DNA of 64,000 nucleotides from Micrococcaceae bacterium Sec5.7 (GTDB taxonomy: Bacteria; Actinomycetota; Actinomycetes; Actinomycetales; Micrococcaceae), in contig CP144169.1 in the NCBI GenBank assembly GCA_039636785.1, forward strand, positions 1 to 64,000, read 5' to 3'. Below the pieces are notes generated by a model. That model saw only the letters and a program-made list of their open reading frames with translations. It ran no database searches and was not told where the DNA came from. The translations under genes were made by a program, and so were the position numbers. This document shows positions 1-9,335 of this stretch, in pieces. Every line of letters starts with the position of its first letter. The first letter of the stretch is position 1.

Positions 1-30
1 GGCCCCGCCGCTTTGTTGCGTGAGTGCTGA

Positions 31-2307
31 CTACTCGGAGATGTCAGCGCCCTCGGCAGGAGCCGAGGCGTGAACGCGTTCGGTCTCGCCGGCGCCTTCT
101 TCCTCGGCAACCACGGGAGACAGGGACAGCTTTCCGCGGTCATCGATCTTGGTGATTTCCACCTGGATCTTCTGGCCAACGGAGAGGACGTCATCGACGT
201 TGTCCACGCGCTTGCCGCTGGCGAGCTTGCGCAGCTCGGAGATGTGCAGCAGGCCGTCCTTGCCCGGGGTCAGGGAAATGAAGGCGCCGAAGGCGGTGGT
301 CTTGACGACCGTGCCCAGGTAGCGCTCGCCGATTTCCGGGATCTGCGGGTTGGCGATGGCGTTGATCGCGGACCGTGCTGCGTCGGCAGACGGGCCGTTC
401 GTGGCGCCGATGTAGACCGTGCCGTCGTCCTCGATGGAGATGTCGGCGCCGGTGTCTTCCTGGATCTGGTTGATCATCTTGCCCTTCGGGCCGATGACCT
501 CGCCGATCTTGTCTACCGGGATCTTGACCGCGATGACGCGCGGCGCGAACTCGGAGAGCTCGTCCGGGGTGTCGATCGCGGAGTTCAGGACGTCCAGGAT
601 GTGCAGGCGGGCTTCGCGGGCCTGCTTCAGGGCGGCCGCCAGGACGGAGGCCGGGATGCCGTCGAGCTTGGTGTCCAGCTGGATGGCCGTGACGAATTCG
701 GCGGTACCGGCAACCTTGAAGTCCATGTCGCCGAACGCATCTTCGGCGCCGAGGATATCGGTCAGGGCAGCGTAGCGGGTCTGGCCGTCAACCTGGTCGG
801 AAACCAGGCCCATGGCGATACCGGCGACGGCCGCCTTCAGCGGCACACCTGCATTGAGCAGGGACAGCGTGGAAGCACAGACGGAACCCATCGACGTCGA
901 ACCGTTGGAGCTGAGAGCCTCAGACACCTGGCGGATCGCGTAGGGGAACTCCTCGCGGGACGGCAGCACCGGCATGATGGCGCGCTCTGCGAGTGCGCCG
1001 TGGCCGATTTCGCGGCGCTTCGGGGAACCGACGCGGCCGGTCTCGCCGGTGGAGTACGGCGGGAAGTTGTAGTTGTGCATGTAGCGCTTGCGCGTCACCG
1101 GAGACAGCGAGTCGATCTGCTGTTCCATCTTGAGCATGTTCAGCGTGGTGACACCCATGATCTGGGTCTCGCCGCGCTCGAAGATGGCCGAGCCGTGAAC
1201 GCGGGGCAGAACCTCAACCTCGGCAGTGAGCTGGCGGATGTCCGTCAGGCCACGGCCGTCGATGCGGATCTGGTCCTTGAGGATACGCTGGCGCACAACC
1301 TGCTTGGTGACCGAGCGGAATGCTGCGGACAGTTCCTTCTCGCGGCCTTCGAACTGGCCGGCCAGTGAACCGGTGACTTCGTCCTTCAGTTCGTCCGAAG
1401 CGATGTCGCGGTCCTGCTTGTCAGCGATCTGGAAGACAGCTGCCAGCTTGTCCGCGGCAGCGGACTCAACAGCAGCGAAGACGTCGTCCTGGTAGTCAAG
1501 GAAGACCGGGAATTCAACGGTGGGCTTGGCAGCGCGTGCGGCCAGGTCGGCCTGTGCCTCGCACAGTGCCTTGATGAACGGCTTGGCAGCCTCGAGGCCC
1601 TCGGAGACAACCTCTTCGGTCGGGGCGGTGGCGCCCTGTTCCTTGATGAGGTTCCAGGAGTTGTCCGTTGCTTCGGCTTCAACCATCATGATGGCGACGT
1701 CGTCACCGTCGGCTCCCGACACAGTCCTGCCGGCAACGACCATGTTGAACACGGCGTTCTCGAGCTGGGAGTGCTTCGGGAAGGCAACCCACTGCGAACC
1801 GTGCTCGTCAGCGATCAGGGCAACGCGGACGCCGCCGATCGGGCCGGAGAACGGAAGACCGGAAAGCTGGGTGGACATGGACGAAGCGTTGATTGCCACA
1901 ACGTCGTACAGCTCGTCCGGGTTGATGGCCAGAACCGTGACCACGATCTGGACCTCGTTGCGCAGGCCCTTGACGAAGGCCGGACGCAGCGGGCGGTCCA
2001 TCAGGCGGCAGGCCAGGATGGCCTCGGTGGACGGGCGTCCTTCTCGGCGGAAGAACGAGCCCGGGATACGGCCCGCGGCATACATGCGCTCTTCGACGTC
2101 GACCGTCAGCGGGAAGAAGTCGAAACCTTCGCGCGGGTGCTTGCCTGCGGTGGTTGCGGACAGCAGCGCGGTGTCTTCGTCGATGTACACCATTGCTGCG
2201 CCGGCCGCCTGCTTGGCAAGACGGCCTGTTTCGAAGCGGATTACACGCTTGCCGAAGCGGCCATTGTCAATGACGGCTTCTGAGAACTGGATTTCGGGAC
2301 CCTCCAA
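31..2307 (-). CDS. pnp: Polyribonucleotide nucleotidyltransferase (PNPase)
   Basis: Phosphorolytic 3'-5' exoribonuclease of mRNA turnover; a trimeric cytoplasmic enzyme. The protein shows two RNase PH-like halves, the second with the catalytic serine-rich segment [10 protein letters not shown] and the aspartate-containing [13 protein letters not shown] domain (about residues 590-647, GxxG loop GPKG) and an S1 domain (about 663-733, starting near [10 protein letters not shown]) follow; the C-terminus is short and acidic. The start is placed at TTG 2307 (758 aa) because a perfect GGAGGT lies 7 bases upstream; an in-frame GTG at 2316 lies inside that Shine-Dalgarno and cannot be served by it. 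The gene follows rpsO, but a hairpin terminator separates them, so it may have its own promoter. Identification is secure; only the start is inferred. Confidence 0.97.
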   Translation of the reverse strand: MEGPEIQFSEAVIDNGRFGKRVIRFETGRLAKQAAGAAMVYIDEDTALLSATTAGKHPREGFDFFPLTVDVEERMYAAGRIPGSFFRREGRPSTEAILACRLMDRPLRPAFVKGLRNEVQIVVTVLAINPDELYDVVAINASSMSTQLSGLPFSGPIGGVRVALIADEHGSQWVAFPKHSQLENAVFNMVVAGRTVSGADGDDVAIMMVEAEATDNSWNLIKEQGATAPTEEVVSEGLEAAKPFIKALCEAQADLAARAAKPTVEFPVFLDYQDDVFAAVESAAADKLAAVFQIADKQDRDIASDELKDEVTGSLAGQFEGREKELSAAFRSVTKQVVRQRILKDQIRIDGRGLTDIRQLTAEVEVLPRVHGSAIFERGETQIMGVTTLNMLKMEQQIDSLSPVTRKRYMHNYNFPPYSTGETGRVGSPKRREIGHGALAERAIMPVLPSREEFPYAIRQVSEALSSNGSTSMGSVCASTLSLLNAGVPLKAAVAGIAMGLVSDQVDGQTRYAALTDILGAEDAFGDMDFKVAGTAEFVTAIQLDTKLDGIPASVLAAALKQAREARLHILDVLNSAIDTPDELSEFAPRVIAVKIPVDKIGEVIGPKGKMINQIQEDTGADISIEDDGTVYIGATNGPSADAARSAINAIANPQIPEIGERYLGTVVKTTAFGAFISLTPGKDGLLHISELRKLASGKRVDNVDDVLSVGQKIQVEITKIDDRGKLSLSPVVAEEEGAGETERVHASAPAEGADISE

Positions 2308-2507
2308 GAGAGTCACCTCCGTTTCTTGATTTACGGAAGTCCAGCCGCATCAACCCAGTCCAGCATCTGCTGGCCTGTACTACACCCGGTCATCGATCGA
2401 GACCCACGGGCCGCACTTCATTCGTTGAAGCCGCTCCCGGGGATCACTACCGAGGACCGCGAATGCGCGATGCGGTTGATCCTCCTGTTTAGTTTTCGTG
2501 TGAAGAA

Positions 2508-2538
2508 GGCGGCCCGATCCGGAAGGGAAGGGGCCGCC
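2508..2538 (-). terminator. Hairpin terminator after rpsO
   Basis: GGCGGCCC and GGGCCGCC form an 8-bp GC stem 12 bases past the rpsO stop. On the minus strand the stem is followed by a pyrimidine-rich TTCTTC, not a full T run, so read-through into pnp is plausible, as in many rpsO-pnp pairs. Confidence 0.6.
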
Positions 2539-2550
2539 CCTTGTGTCTAA

Positions 2551-2820
2551 CTAGCGACGCAGGCCGAGGCGCTCGATGAGCGCACGGTAGCGTGCAATGT
2601 CAGTGTTCTTGAGGTAGGTGAGCATGCGCTTGCGACGGCCCACCATGGCCAGCAGACCGCGCTGGGTGTGGTAATCGTGCTTGTGCACCTTCATGTGCTC
2701 AGTCAGATCCTTGATCCGCTGAGTAAGGACTGCAACCTGGACCTCCGGTGAACCGGTGTCGGCCTCGGACGTTGCGAAATCCTTGATGATGGACTGCTTT
2801 ACAGCGGCTTCAAGTGCCAC
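2551..2820 (-). CDS. rpsO: 30S ribosomal protein S15
   Basis: Primary 16S rRNA-binding protein of the small subunit platform. The 89-residue length is standard and the S15 signature is visible: [28 protein letters not shown], and the RRKRMLTYL segment that contacts rRNA. It starts at GTG 2820 with AGGAG five bases upstream. It sits upstream of pnp in the usual rpsO-pnp order. A candidate promoter lies at 2963-2992. Confidence 0.98.
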   Translation of the reverse strand: MALEAAVKQSIIKDFATSEADTGSPEVQVAVLTQRIKDLTEHMKVHKHDYHTQRGLLAMVGRRKRMLTYLKNTDIARYRALIERLGLRR

Positions 2821-2962
2821 AATAACTCCTAGAGATGTGCCGTGTGGCCCGAGTCAGTAACTCACTGCCGGGTATGCAGGCGCCGGATTCCGAGGGTAAA
2901 TCCAGGAAGTCCAACACACAACAAGAACCAGCCGCCACGGACTGCAGCCGGATCCAACGTTT

Positions 2963-2992
2963 AGTTTACCGGCCTTGCTGCAATCTTGTCGA
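2963..2992 (-). promoter_or_regulatory. Possible rpsO promoter
   Basis: On the minus strand TAAACT (2963-2968) has the TANNNT form of an actinobacterial -10 box, with TCGACA 18 bases upstream (2987-2992) as a weak -35. It is the only such pair in the kynU-rpsO gap. Inferred from pattern only. Confidence 0.35.
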
Positions 2993-3013
2993 AACACGGC
3001 CTATGACACTGGG

Positions 3014-4255
3014 TCAAGCCTGCAGCTGCCCGCGGATTGCGGACATGCCCTGGTGGAGTTCCGCAAAGCCGGTGCTCAGCGGCGACAGCCCGATCCTGAT
3101 GCCGTGGGGTGCCCGGAAATCCGGGATGACGTCCTGGTCCCACAACGCGGCGGTGACCCCGCGGAATGACGGATGGTCAACGGTGATGTGGCTTCCCCTG
3201 CGCTCAGGATCGCGTGGTGTTGCGAGCTCCACCCCGGCGGGCGCCAGCCAGGCGTCGTGCAGTTCCAGGGCAAATGCGGTGAGCTTCCGTGATTTCTCCC
3301 GGACGGCCGACATGCCGGCTTCTTCGAGCAGATCCAGGGTCCCGCGCATCGCGAGCATGCCGAAAATGGCCGGGGTGCCGCTGAGGAATCCACGGATACC
3401 CGGGGCAGGTTCGTAGCCGGCCGCCATTTCAAAGGCGTCCTTCCGCCCCATCCAGCCCCAGACGGGCTGCCGCAGGCCCGGAAGATGCCGCCTGTTGACG
3501 TAGGCGAAGGCGGGTGAGCCCGGTCCGCCGTTGAGGTATTTGTATGTGCATCCGGCGGCGAAATCTACCTCCCAGGTGTCCAGTTCCAGCTCCACGGAAC
3601 CGGCAGAATGGCACAGGTCCCACACCACCAGTGCCCCGGCGTTGTGCGCGGCGGCGGTGATGGCCGGTAGATCCGCGAGGTACCCCGAGCGGTAGGCCAC
3701 ATGACTGAGAACCACGACGGCGGTGGCCGGCCCTGCTGCTGCCCGCATCTGTTCTGCGGTCACCCCGGCGGACGGATCGGCGTCGATCCAGCGCAGGGTG
3801 AGGCCTTCCTCCCGGGCGATCCCTTCAACAAGGTAGCGGTCGGTAGGAAAATTGTCTGTGTCCAGCACGATTTCGGTCCGGGCAGGGTCGGTCACGGCAG
3901 CCAGTGCCGCCCGGATTATTTTGTAGAGCACCACCGTTGTGGAATCGGCGATGATGGTCTGCCCCGCGGCAGCACCCAGTACGGAACGTCCCAGCTGGTC
4001 GCCGATGGCCTGCGGCATGGCCAGCCATTCCTCATCCCAGCCACGGATCAGGCGGCCGCCCCAGCCGGAGTGGATGAATTCGGTGACATCCTCCGCAGTT
4101 CGCCTGAGCGGACGGCCCAGTGAATTGCCGTCCAGATAGGACAGCTCCGTGTCCGTGCCGACGAAAAGCGCCCGGTACCGGGCCAGCGGGTCCTCGGCGT
4201 CAAGCTGGGCTGCCCGCTGCCGGAGGGCGTCGCCGTCGAAGGTTTCAATGCTCAC
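3014..4255 (-). CDS. kynU: Kynureninase
   Basis: PLP enzyme that cleaves kynurenine to anthranilate and alanine (and 3-hydroxykynurenine likewise) in oxidative tryptophan breakdown. Family features: YLDGNSLGR near the N-terminus, DLCHSAGS with the PLP-ring aspartate, and CTYKYLNGGPGSPAF holding the Schiff-base lysine. The start is set at GTG 4255, whose GTGA overlaps the kynA stop by four bases, giving 413 aa, the usual family length. A 49-codon upstream extension of the frame lies inside kynA and is not needed. Coupling to kynA indicates one operon. No kynurenine formamidase (kynB) gene is present nearby. Confidence 0.95.
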   Translation of the reverse strand: MSIETFDGDALRQRAAQLDAEDPLARYRALFVGTDTELSYLDGNSLGRPLRRTAEDVTEFIHSGWGGRLIRGWDEEWLAMPQAIGDQLGRSVLGAAAGQTIIADSTTVVLYKIIRAALAAVTDPARTEIVLDTDNFPTDRYLVEGIAREEGLTLRWIDADPSAGVTAEQMRAAAGPATAVVVLSHVAYRSGYLADLPAITAAAHNAGALVVWDLCHSAGSVELELDTWEVDFAAGCTYKYLNGGPGSPAFAYVNRRHLPGLRQPVWGWMGRKDAFEMAAGYEPAPGIRGFLSGTPAIFGMLAMRGTLDLLEEAGMSAVREKSRKLTAFALELHDAWLAPAGVELATPRDPERRGSHITVDHPSFRGVTAALWDQDVIPDFRAPHGIRIGLSPLSTGFAELHQGMSAIRGQLQA

Positions 4256-5106
4256 TGGCCGATCTCCGTCCGGACGGCAAACAGCTCGGGGAAGAACGTC
4301 AGTTCGAGTGCCTTCTGGAGGAAAGCTGCGCCGCTGGAGCCGCCGGTTCCTGTTTTCATGCCGATGGTCCGCTGCACTGTGCGGAGGTGGCGGAAGCGCC
4401 ACAGCTGGAAATTATCCTCGAGATCCACGAGCTCTTCGCAGGCCTCGTAGGCGCCCCAGTTGTCGGCGGCGTTTTCATAGATGTGTTTGAAGAGCGGCAC
4501 CAGCTCCGGCATGAACTCGTGCGCCCTCGTTACGTCACGGTTCAGCACGGACGCCGGGACGTCGAAGCCCTGCCGCGCCAGGTAGGCCAGGAATTCGTCG
4601 TAGATGCTGGGCGCCGCGAGCACCTGCTGAAGCAGTGCGTGGGCCTCGGGATCGGATTCGAACACGGGGAGCATCTTGCGGTTCTTGTTGCCCAGAACGA
4701 ATTCCACTGCCCGGTACTGGCTCGACTGGAAACCCGAGGAGTTCCCCAGGAAACCACGGAACTGCGAGTACTCGGTGGGCGTCAGTGTGGCCAGAACCGA
4801 CCATTGCTCGGTCAAAGTCTTCTGGATGTGCTTGACCCTGGCTATGGCTTTGAGGGCCGAGCCGAGTTCGTCCGCACGCAGTTTGTCCGCCGCGCTCCGG
4901 AGTTCGTGCAGCACCAGCTTGAGCCACAGTTCGGTGGTCTGGTGCTGAATGATGAACAGCAGTTCGTCATGGTGCTCGGGTTCGCTGACGGGCTGCTGGG
5001 CGCTGAGCAACGTGGGCAGCTGGAGGTACGACGCGTAGCTCATCCGGGAACTGAAATCGCGGACGATCCCCTTGTCCAGTTTTCTGGTGTTCTTTTCTAC
5101 TGTCAC
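4252..5106 (-). CDS. kynA: Tryptophan 2,3-dioxygenase
   Basis: Haem enzyme opening the indole ring of L-tryptophan to N-formylkynurenine. Seen: SYASYLQLPTLLSAQ near residue 25, HHDELLFIIQHQTTELW around 45-60 (distal-pocket histidine and substrate-binding FIIQHQ motif), SSGFQSSQYRAVEF around 120-135, and the C-terminal FRHLRTVQRTIGMKTGTGGSSG, which carries the proximal haem histidine and the TGGSSG substrate loop. 284 aa, normal for bacterial TDO. Starts at GTG 5106 with AAGGAAGG upstream. It lies 38 bases after ribF and overlaps kynU, so ribF-kynA-kynU may be co-transcribed. Confidence 0.96.
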   Translation of the reverse strand: MTVEKNTRKLDKGIVRDFSSRMSYASYLQLPTLLSAQQPVSEPEHHDELLFIIQHQTTELWLKLVLHELRSAADKLRADELGSALKAIARVKHIQKTLTEQWSVLATLTPTEYSQFRGFLGNSSGFQSSQYRAVEFVLGNKNRKMLPVFESDPEAHALLQQVLAAPSIYDEFLAYLARQGFDVPASVLNRDVTRAHEFMPELVPLFKHIYENAADNWGAYEACEELVDLEDNFQLWRFRHLRTVQRTIGMKTGTGGSSGAAFLQKALELTFFPELFAVRTEIGQ

Positions 5107-5144
5107 AGTGTTGCCTTCCTTGCCAATGACTGTGTGCTGCTGAA

Positions 5145-6128
5145 TCAGCGGCGGGTCAGGATGCCATGGGTCTGGACAACGTCCAGGCGCATCTGGTCCA
5201 CCAGAGCCTCAGGCCCACGGTATGCCACCATGCCGCGCAGCCTGGCCACGAATTCCACGACTACTGTCTGGCCGTACAGATCGAAGTCCTCCACGGGCTC
5301 ATGCGGCCGGTCGATGACATGGGCCTCCACATGCCTGCTGACGCCGTCGAAGGTGGGATTCGACCCTACCGAAATGGCCGCCGGCCAGCGTGTGCCGGCC
5401 TGGTCCACCAGCCAGCCGGCGTAAATGCCGTCCGCGGGAATGAGCCCGCTCGCACTGGGTGCCAGGTTGGCGGTGGGGAACCCCAGCGCACGGCCACGCG
5501 ATGCCCCGTGCACCACTTCGCCCCGCATCCGGTGCGGACGGCCGAGCACGGCAGCTGCCGTGGCGACGTCGCCATCCTGCAGGGCCTCGCGCACCCAGGT
5601 GGAGGAGCAGCGGCGGTCCGTGCCGCCGTCGTTGTGAAGCGGGAAGCCTTCAGAGCCGAACTCGCTGATGACCTGGACCTCGAAACCGAACTGCTGGCCC
5701 AAAGCCTGCATGGTGGCAAGATCGCCCGTGTTGCCGCGGCCGAAGCGGGCGTCGTGCCCGATCACCACGTGGCTTGCGTGCAGGCTTTCCACCAGTACCC
5801 GCCCCACGAATTCCTCGGGGGTCAGGCTGGCCAGGTTCAGCGAATACTTCATGACCAGTACCGCGTCCAGACCCAGCTGGCCCAGGGCATCCAGCTTGTC
5901 CTGCAGGCCCATGATCAGTTCGGGAGCGGACGCGGGCCGGTGAACCTGTGCGGGGTGGGGGTCAAAGGTCACCGCGACGGTCCTGGCACCGTTGACGCGG
6001 GCCGTCCGGATGAGTTGCGAGAGCACCTGCTGATGGCCGCGGTGGACACCGTCGAAGTTGCCGAAAGTGACAACGGATGGACCAAAGTCCGCTGGGACCT
6101 CGGACGGATCATTCCAGATGTGGACCAT
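5145..6128 (-). CDS. ribF: Bifunctional riboflavin kinase / FAD synthetase
   Basis: Makes FMN from riboflavin and then FAD. The N-terminal nucleotidyltransferase half has the FGNFDGVHRGH nucleotide-binding motif (about 23-33) and TFDPHP; the C-terminal kinase half has GFPTANL, the DGIYAGW segment and SVGSNPTF. I use ATG 6128 (327 aa); the TTG one codon upstream is in frame but lies directly on the GCGAGG ribosome-binding site. It follows truB in the conserved cluster with two small membrane proteins between. No FMN riboswitch is apparent in the 200-base leader. Confidence 0.96.
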   Translation of the reverse strand: MVHIWNDPSEVPADFGPSVVTFGNFDGVHRGHQQVLSQLIRTARVNGARTVAVTFDPHPAQVHRPASAPELIMGLQDKLDALGQLGLDAVLVMKYSLNLASLTPEEFVGRVLVESLHASHVVIGHDARFGRGNTGDLATMQALGQQFGFEVQVISEFGSEGFPLHNDGGTDRRCSSTWVREALQDGDVATAAAVLGRPHRMRGEVVHGASRGRALGFPTANLAPSASGLIPADGIYAGWLVDQAGTRWPAAISVGSNPTFDGVSRHVEAHVIDRPHEPVEDFDLYGQTVVVEFVARLRGMVAYRGPEALVDQMRLDVVQTHGILTRR

Positions 6129-6330
6129 CAACCTCGCCTTTTACTGCCTGCCAATGACTCGTCCGCACGCCGTGCCGGGCGCCGGAACTCTCTAACATTA
6201 CCCGCAATCACCGGGGGCCACGGACGGCGTGGTCCGGGTACCGGCAGCCCGGTCTTCCGCTGGCCGGAGTCCGGGCTACGATGCACGGGGGCCCGCAGGA
6301 GTACGCGCTCGTCCTGCAGTTCGGGCGGAT

Positions 6331-6789
6331 TCATGCCCTGACTGGTACCGGGCGCCTGCGGTAAAGCCAGATGAGCCCAAGGATGGGCAAAAGCAGTGGG
6401 ATGAAGGCGTAGCCGCGGCCGAACAGCGACCAGACTGTCTCGTGAGGGAACCGGACGGAGTCAAAGACGCTCAGCGCACCCACCACCAGCACACCGATCA
6501 GTTCAACAAGCACTGCGGACACGGACACCTTGAACCAGGTCCGCCCGGGCTTCGCCAGCGACACAGTGGCCACCACGTACACCAGGGCGGCGAAGGCCGA
6601 CAGCAGGTAGGCGAGGGGCGCTTCCGAGAATTTCGTCAGGATCTGGTAGCCCGCCCGGGCCGTGGCCGAAATGGCAAACACTGCGTAGACGGCAATCAGG
6701 AGGCGGCCAGGACCCGTGTTCCGGGTGTCGGGGGACTGACCCGGGGACTTTTCGGAGGGCAGTGCAGTCACGATGTGTGCTTCTTCCAC
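6331..6789 (-). CDS. Small integral membrane protein
   Basis: 152 residues with about four hydrophobic segments (roughly 28-45, 58-78, 85-107 and 127-143) and a basic YRRRP C-terminus, suggesting a cytoplasmic tail. No enzymatic motif is visible and I do not recognise a family. It starts with GTG one base after the stop of the preceding membrane protein gene, so the two are translationally linked; the pair is probably a functional unit in the cell membrane, downstream of truB. Confidence 0.75.
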   Translation of the reverse strand: MEEAHIVTALPSEKSPGQSPDTRNTGPGRLLIAVYAVFAISATARAGYQILTKFSEAPLAYLLSAFAALVYVVATVSLAKPGRTWFKVSVSAVLVELIGVLVVGALSVFDSVRFPHETVWSLFGRGYAFIPLLLPILGLIWLYRRRPVPVRA

Positions 6790-6790
6790 T

Positions 6791-7144
6791 TCAGTACCAG
6801 ATCTGGTTCATTCGGGCGGCCATCACCAGTGCGGTCACGCCCACGGCGGCAAGGACAAAGTTGCTCCAGCGGGTCCGTTCGAGGATGGACCAGTACACGG
6901 CGGCCACCGGCAGCATCAGTGCGGTAACCAGGTAGCCCCAGAATTCCCAGGCTTCACCGGCGATCCCTTCGCCTGCGGCGACCCGGACGATGGAGCCCAC
7001 AAGGTAGACGAGCAGTGCCAGTTCGACGGCGGCCACGGACAGAATGGTGAAATCGTTCGGTGCTTTCTTGAGGATTCCTGCGACGAGACAGATGACTGTT
7101 GACAGCAGCCCCACGGCCAGAATGATGTAAAAATACGCGTCCAA
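6791..7144 (-). CDS. Small integral membrane protein
   Basis: 117 residues, mostly hydrophobic, with about four predicted membrane helices separated by short polar loops (KKAPND near 28, AAGEGIAGEAWE near 57-68, LERTRW near 88). The likely start is TTG 7144, two bases after the truB stop, with GGGGAAG upstream overlapping the truB end. It is therefore coupled to truB on one side and to the 152-residue membrane protein on the other. Function unknown. Confidence 0.72.
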   Translation of the reverse strand: MDAYFYIILAVGLLSTVICLVAGILKKAPNDFTILSVAAVELALLVYLVGSIVRVAAGEGIAGEAWEFWGYLVTALMLPVAAVYWSILERTRWSNFVLAAVGVTALVMAARMNQIWY

Positions 7145-7146
7145 AG

Positions 7147-8070
7147 CTACTTCCCCTGGCGTTTTTCGTTGTCCGGCGCAAACACCAGCACAGGCTTGGC
7201 GAAACTGCCGGAATCCGCCAGCAGGGCAACCAGGCTGCCATCGGGCGCAAACGCTGCAGCTGGATTGTCCGCGGTGGCGGCATCAGGAGTTCCGGCAGCC
7301 GCACCGGCTGCGATCCGCCGTCCGAACGAGATTTCCGTGGTTTCCTCTTCGCTCAGCTCGCGGTTGGGCATCAGGGCGCGCGCCGCCAGTGACATCTCCA
7401 GAACGTCCAGCTCGTCGGCCAGCTGCTCGAGCGTTCTTGCCTGGTCCAGGGAATACGGGCCAACCTGGGTTCTGCGCAGTGCCGTCAGGTGTCCGCCAAC
7501 GCCCAGAGCATCGCCCAGATCACGGGCAAGGGCCCGGATATAGGTGCCGGAAGAACATTCCACCGTGACATCAACATCCAGCACCTCACCATCGCGCTCG
7601 CGGCGGACCCCGTGGACCTCGAAGCGATGGATGGTTACCGGACGTGCGGCGAGCCTGACCTCTTCGCCGGAACGGACGCGGGCGTAGGCTCTTTCACCGT
7701 TGACTTTAATCGCGCTGACGCTGCTGGGCACCTGTTGGATTTCCCCCGTCAGTGCGGCGATGCCGGCAAGGATCGCCTCATCAGCGACGGCGGCCGCGCT
7801 GGTGCTGCTGATGACGTCGCCTTCGGCGTCGTCGGTAACTGTGGACTCGCCCAGCCGGATGGTTGCCGTGTAGGTCTTGGAGGTGCCGACGATGTACGTC
7901 AGCAGCCGGGTGGCCTTATTGATGCCCACCACCAGGACACCGGTGGCCATGGGATCCAGTGTTCCTGCGTGCCCCACTTTCCGGGTACCGGCGAGCCGCC
8001 GCATCCGTCCAACCACATCGTGGCTGGTCCATCCCTGCGGTTTGTCCACTATTACCAGTCCAGAAAGCAC
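7147..8070 (-). CDS. truB: tRNA pseudouridine(55) synthase
   Basis: Isomerises U55 in the T-loop of tRNAs. The N-terminus GLVIVDKPQGWTSHDVV and the motif GHAGTLDPMATGVL (catalytic aspartate about residue 39) are diagnostic; GTYIRALARDLG and the C-terminal PUA-like region follow. The frame stays open far upstream (to 9132), but the extra part is antisense to the aminotransferase and shows no family similarity. GTG 8070 gives the standard 307 residues. A TATACT box 7 bases upstream suggests a leaderless transcript. Confidence 0.95.
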   Translation of the reverse strand: MLSGLVIVDKPQGWTSHDVVGRMRRLAGTRKVGHAGTLDPMATGVLVVGINKATRLLTYIVGTSKTYTATIRLGESTVTDDAEGDVISSTSAAAVADEAILAGIAALTGEIQQVPSSVSAIKVNGERAYARVRSGEEVRLAARPVTIHRFEVHGVRRERDGEVLDVDVTVECSSGTYIRALARDLGDALGVGGHLTALRRTQVGPYSLDQARTLEQLADELDVLEMSLAARALMPNRELSEEETTEISFGRRIAAGAAAGTPDAATADNPAAAFAPDGSLVALLADSGSFAKPVLVFAPDNEKRQGK

Positions 8071-8077
8071 GCTTCCC

Positions 8078-8083
8078 AGTATA
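8078..8083 (-). promoter_or_regulatory. -10 box of truB (likely leaderless)
   Basis: TATACT on the minus strand, seven bases from the GTG start, so transcription would begin at or next to the start codon. No convincing -35 is seen at the normal distance. Confidence 0.5.
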
Positions 8084-8138
8084 TCTGCGCCGTCCCATGC
8101 TCCCGCCGCCCGTCGTGGGCCGTCTGTAAGGCGGCGGC

Positions 8139-8144
8139 TAGGAT
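8139..8144 (+). promoter_or_regulatory. -10 box of the aminotransferase gene (likely leaderless)
   Basis: TAGGAT followed by seven bases and ATG 8152. The same TANNNT plus 6-8 bases arrangement recurs before many genes here. It favours ATG 8152 over the in-frame ATG 8143. Confidence 0.5.
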
Positions 8145-8151
8145 GGCTGTC

Positions 8152-9306
8152 ATGCCTGAGCTTGCCGCACATATCCGCGATGTACCCGCCAACCAGATCC
8201 GAGAGATCACCGAGGCAGCCTGGCGCACACCCGGTGCCGTTGTGCTGAGTATCGGCGAGCCAGGCTTCGCGCTCCCCCGCCACGTATTGGAGGCCGGTAT
8301 GGCCTGCCTGGACCGCGACGAAACCAACTACACACCGAATGCCGGAATCCCTGTCCTCCGTGAGGCCTTCGCGGCAAGATTCCGCGAGCAGACCGGAACG
8401 GCGGTCGGAGCCGACCGCGTTTACGTCGTGGACGGTGCCCAGCAGGGCCTGCATTTTGCCATGAGCCTGCTGCTGGCTCCGGGTGACGAAATCCTGATAC
8501 CGAACCCGGGCTACCCCACCTTTGCCATGACCAGCCGGCTCCTGCACGCCGTACCCGTGGAGTATCCGCTTTATCCGGAGCATGATTTCCAGCCCAGGAT
8601 TGAAGATGTGGAAGTCCTCATCACACCCCGGACACGGGTACTGATGCTCAATTCGCCGTCGAACCCCCTCGGCGCCGTGCTCGGCGAACAGCTGACCCGC
8701 CAGCTGGTGGAACTGGCCCGCAGGCACGATCTCTGGATCATCTCGGACGAATGCTACGAGGCCTTCACCTACGATGTCCCGCATGTGAGTCCGGCGCGGT
8801 TCGACAGTGATGTTCCCGGCGAGGCCAGGGTATTCACGTCGCTGACCCTGTCCAAAACCTACGGGCTCACAGGGCTGCGGATCGGCGCACTGCTGTGTCC
8901 GCCCGGGCTCGAACAGAAGATGAACAATGTGATGGAATCCATCGTTTCGTGCGTTGCCTCGCCATCCCAATATGCCGCGCTCGCAGCACTGACCGGCCCG
9001 CAGGACTACGTGGCCCACGCCCATGCGCACTACCGCGCCAACAGGGATGCGGCCGCCGCCATCCTCACGTCCTACGGCATCCCGTTCCTGAGCGCACAGG
9101 GGGCGTTCTACCTCTGGGCCGACGTGTCCCACGTCAGTGACGGCGACGTCCGGGGGTGGACCCGGCGATTCCTGGCAGGCTCAGGTGTTGCCTTTGCCCC
9201 GGGCACGGCCTTCGGTTCCATCGGCGAGGGATGGATCCGGATTGCATTGTGCGGCGGTCAGGCCGAGCTGCTCGCAGGCGTGGGCAGGTTGCCGAAACGG
9301 GCTTAG
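8152..9306 (+). CDS. Class I/II PLP-dependent aminotransferase
   Basis: Fold-type I aminotransferase of the aspartate aminotransferase superfamily; cytoplasmic. Seen: the N-terminal SIGEPGFALP substrate segment, NPGYPTF, SPSNPLGAV (with the PLP-contacting asparagine), SDECYEAF, the Schiff-base lysine in SLTLSKTYGLTGLRIG (about K235), and a C-terminal RIALCGG carrying the carboxylate-binding arginine. 384 residues. The substrate cannot be told from sequence; aspartate, alanine or aromatic amino acids are all possible. It is transcribed divergently from truB with only 81 bases between starts. Confidence 0.88.
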   Translation: MPELAAHIRDVPANQIREITEAAWRTPGAVVLSIGEPGFALPRHVLEAGMACLDRDETNYTPNAGIPVLREAFAARFREQTGTAVGADRVYVVDGAQQGLHFAMSLLLAPGDEILIPNPGYPTFAMTSRLLHAVPVEYPLYPEHDFQPRIEDVEVLITPRTRVLMLNSPSNPLGAVLGEQLTRQLVELARRHDLWIISDECYEAFTYDVPHVSPARFDSDVPGEARVFTSLTLSKTYGLTGLRIGALLCPPGLEQKMNNVMESIVSCVASPSQYAALAALTGPQDYVAHAHAHYRANRDAAAAILTSYGIPFLSAQGAFYLWADVSHVSDGDVRGWTRRFLAGSGVAFAPGTAFGSIGEGWIRIALCGGQAELLAGVGRLPKRA

Positions 9307-9335
9307 GAGCGGCCCGTTTCCGAAGTCGGCAGGCT

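Noticed and set aside
70..1368. 432-codon open frame on the plus strand opposite pnp
   Set aside because: It is antisense to a highly conserved gene and arises from high-GC third-position bias; no recognisable protein.
4256..4402. 49-residue N-terminal extension of kynureninase
   Set aside because: Lies within kynA and is unlike any kynureninase N-terminus; GTGA coupling at 4255 explains the start.
6129..6330. FMN riboswitch before ribF
   Set aside because: The conserved AGGG/GAAG-type FMN-aptamer core segments were not found in the 200-base leader.
8071..9132. 354-codon N-terminal extension of truB
   Set aside because: Lies antisense to the aminotransferase; TruB proteins start at the VLSGLVIVDKP segment and GTG 8070 gives normal length.
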